A program made the translations under genes and the position numbers. From positions 1 to 13,047 of the forward strand of contig CAZGCB010000076.1 of the NCBI GenBank assembly GCA_964524065.1: 13,047 nucleotides of DNA, read 5' to 3'. Numbering within the stretch: the first letter of the stretch is position 1; each line of letters starts with the position of its first letter. Shown piece by piece: positions 12,858-13,047 of the stretch. The DNA comes from CAZADA01 sp964524065. Its GTDB lineage: Bacteria > Pseudomonadota > Alphaproteobacteria > Caulobacterales > Maricaulaceae. The notes under the pieces are model-generated. The model did no database searches, had not been told where the DNA came from, and worked only from the letters and a program-made list of their open reading frames with translations.

Positions 12858-13047
12858 ATGAGCTTCTTCTCCCCTCGCGAGATCGTCTCTGAACTCGACC
12901 GTCACATCATCGGCCAGGCCGACGCCAAGCGCGCCGTGGCCATCGCCCTGCGCAATCGTTGGCGCCGCCGCCAACTGCCGGAGCGGCTGCGCGATGAAGT
13001 GACGCCGAAGAACATCCTCATGATCGGCCCCACGGGCGTCGGCAAGA
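12858..13047 (+). CDS. hslU: HslU (ClpY), ATPase subunit of HslUV protease, N-terminal 63 codons
   Basis: AAA+ unfoldase that recognises, unfolds and feeds substrates to HslV. Only the start is present: MSFFSPREIVSELDRHIIGQADAKRAVAIALRNRWRRRQL, a highly conserved HslU N-terminus, then TPKNILMIGPTGVGK with the Walker A motif at residues 57-63, exactly at the window edge. ATG 12858 matches the usual start of the family. The ribosome binding site is weak. It is separated from hslV by about 1.7 kb containing a membrane gene and an antisense VOC gene, whereas the two are adjacent in many bacteria. Confidence 0.97.
   Translation, partial: MSFFSPREIVSELDRHIIGQADAKRAVAIALRNRWRRRQLPERLRDEVTPKNILMIGPTGVGK

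Noticed and set aside
12741..12974. N-terminal extension of the VOC gene to 222 codons
   Set aside because: It would overlap the start of hslU in antisense, lacks VOC similarity, and ATG 12740 has a GGAGG at ideal distance.
1..13047. Defence system, prophage, CRISPR, integron or transposon
   Set aside because: No cas, toxin-antitoxin, restriction, integrase or transposase motif and no regularly spaced repeats were found. The genes are mostly housekeeping.

Overview
The window is high-GC coding DNA with typical alphaproteobacterial gene families and neighbourhoods: alkB divergent from dnaK, a PfkB-type adenosine kinase, hisH-hisA, and hisB back to back with hslV. This fits the Caulobacterales/Hyphomonadales type best, but that placement is inferred from gene content and order, without a phylogeny. 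No rRNA, tRNA, CRISPR array, transposase or integrase was seen. Every gene-free stretch is under 300 bases.

Layout. At the left edge is the first 396 codons of dnaK (minus, cut by the window). A 251-base divergent spacer with a heat-shock-like promoter separates it from alkB (plus). alkB converges on, and overlaps by 50 bases, a large minus-strand gene for a secreted or membrane-anchored S9/prolyl-oligopeptidase-like protein whose catalytic Ser and His both appear to be replaced by Gly. Divergent from that gene is a short DUF2061 membrane protein gene and then adenosine kinase (plus). The kinase gene ends tail-to-tail with a 31-codon minus-strand small ORF that has a near-perfect Shine-Dalgarno; the two stop codons share a 14-base palindrome.

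Next come hisA, hisH and an isoprenylcysteine-methyltransferase-like gene, all minus, and then a plus-strand outer-membrane beta-barrel gene broken by a one-base frameshift. Part of that gene is markedly poorer in G+C than its surroundings. hisB (minus) follows, so the histidine genes are split by the barrel and methyltransferase genes, and hisF does not follow hisA. hslV (plus) diverges from hisB and overlaps by 8 bases a ten-helix membrane protein gene. That gene meets a VOC/glyoxalase-fold gene (minus) stop-to-stop, and the 5' end of hslU (plus) runs off the right edge.

How the genes work together. DnaK and HslVU are heat-shock protein quality-control machines. HisB, HisH and HisA catalyse three steps of histidine biosynthesis, and adenosine kinase salvages adenosine. 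AlkB repairs alkylated bases. I did not find a clear new defence or mobile system. The most unusual items are the apparently dead S9 hydrolase, an AlkB with a roughly 40-residue insertion inside its catalytic core, the small membrane ORF, the frameshifted mosaic barrel gene, and a hairpin that hides the adenosine kinase ribosome binding site.
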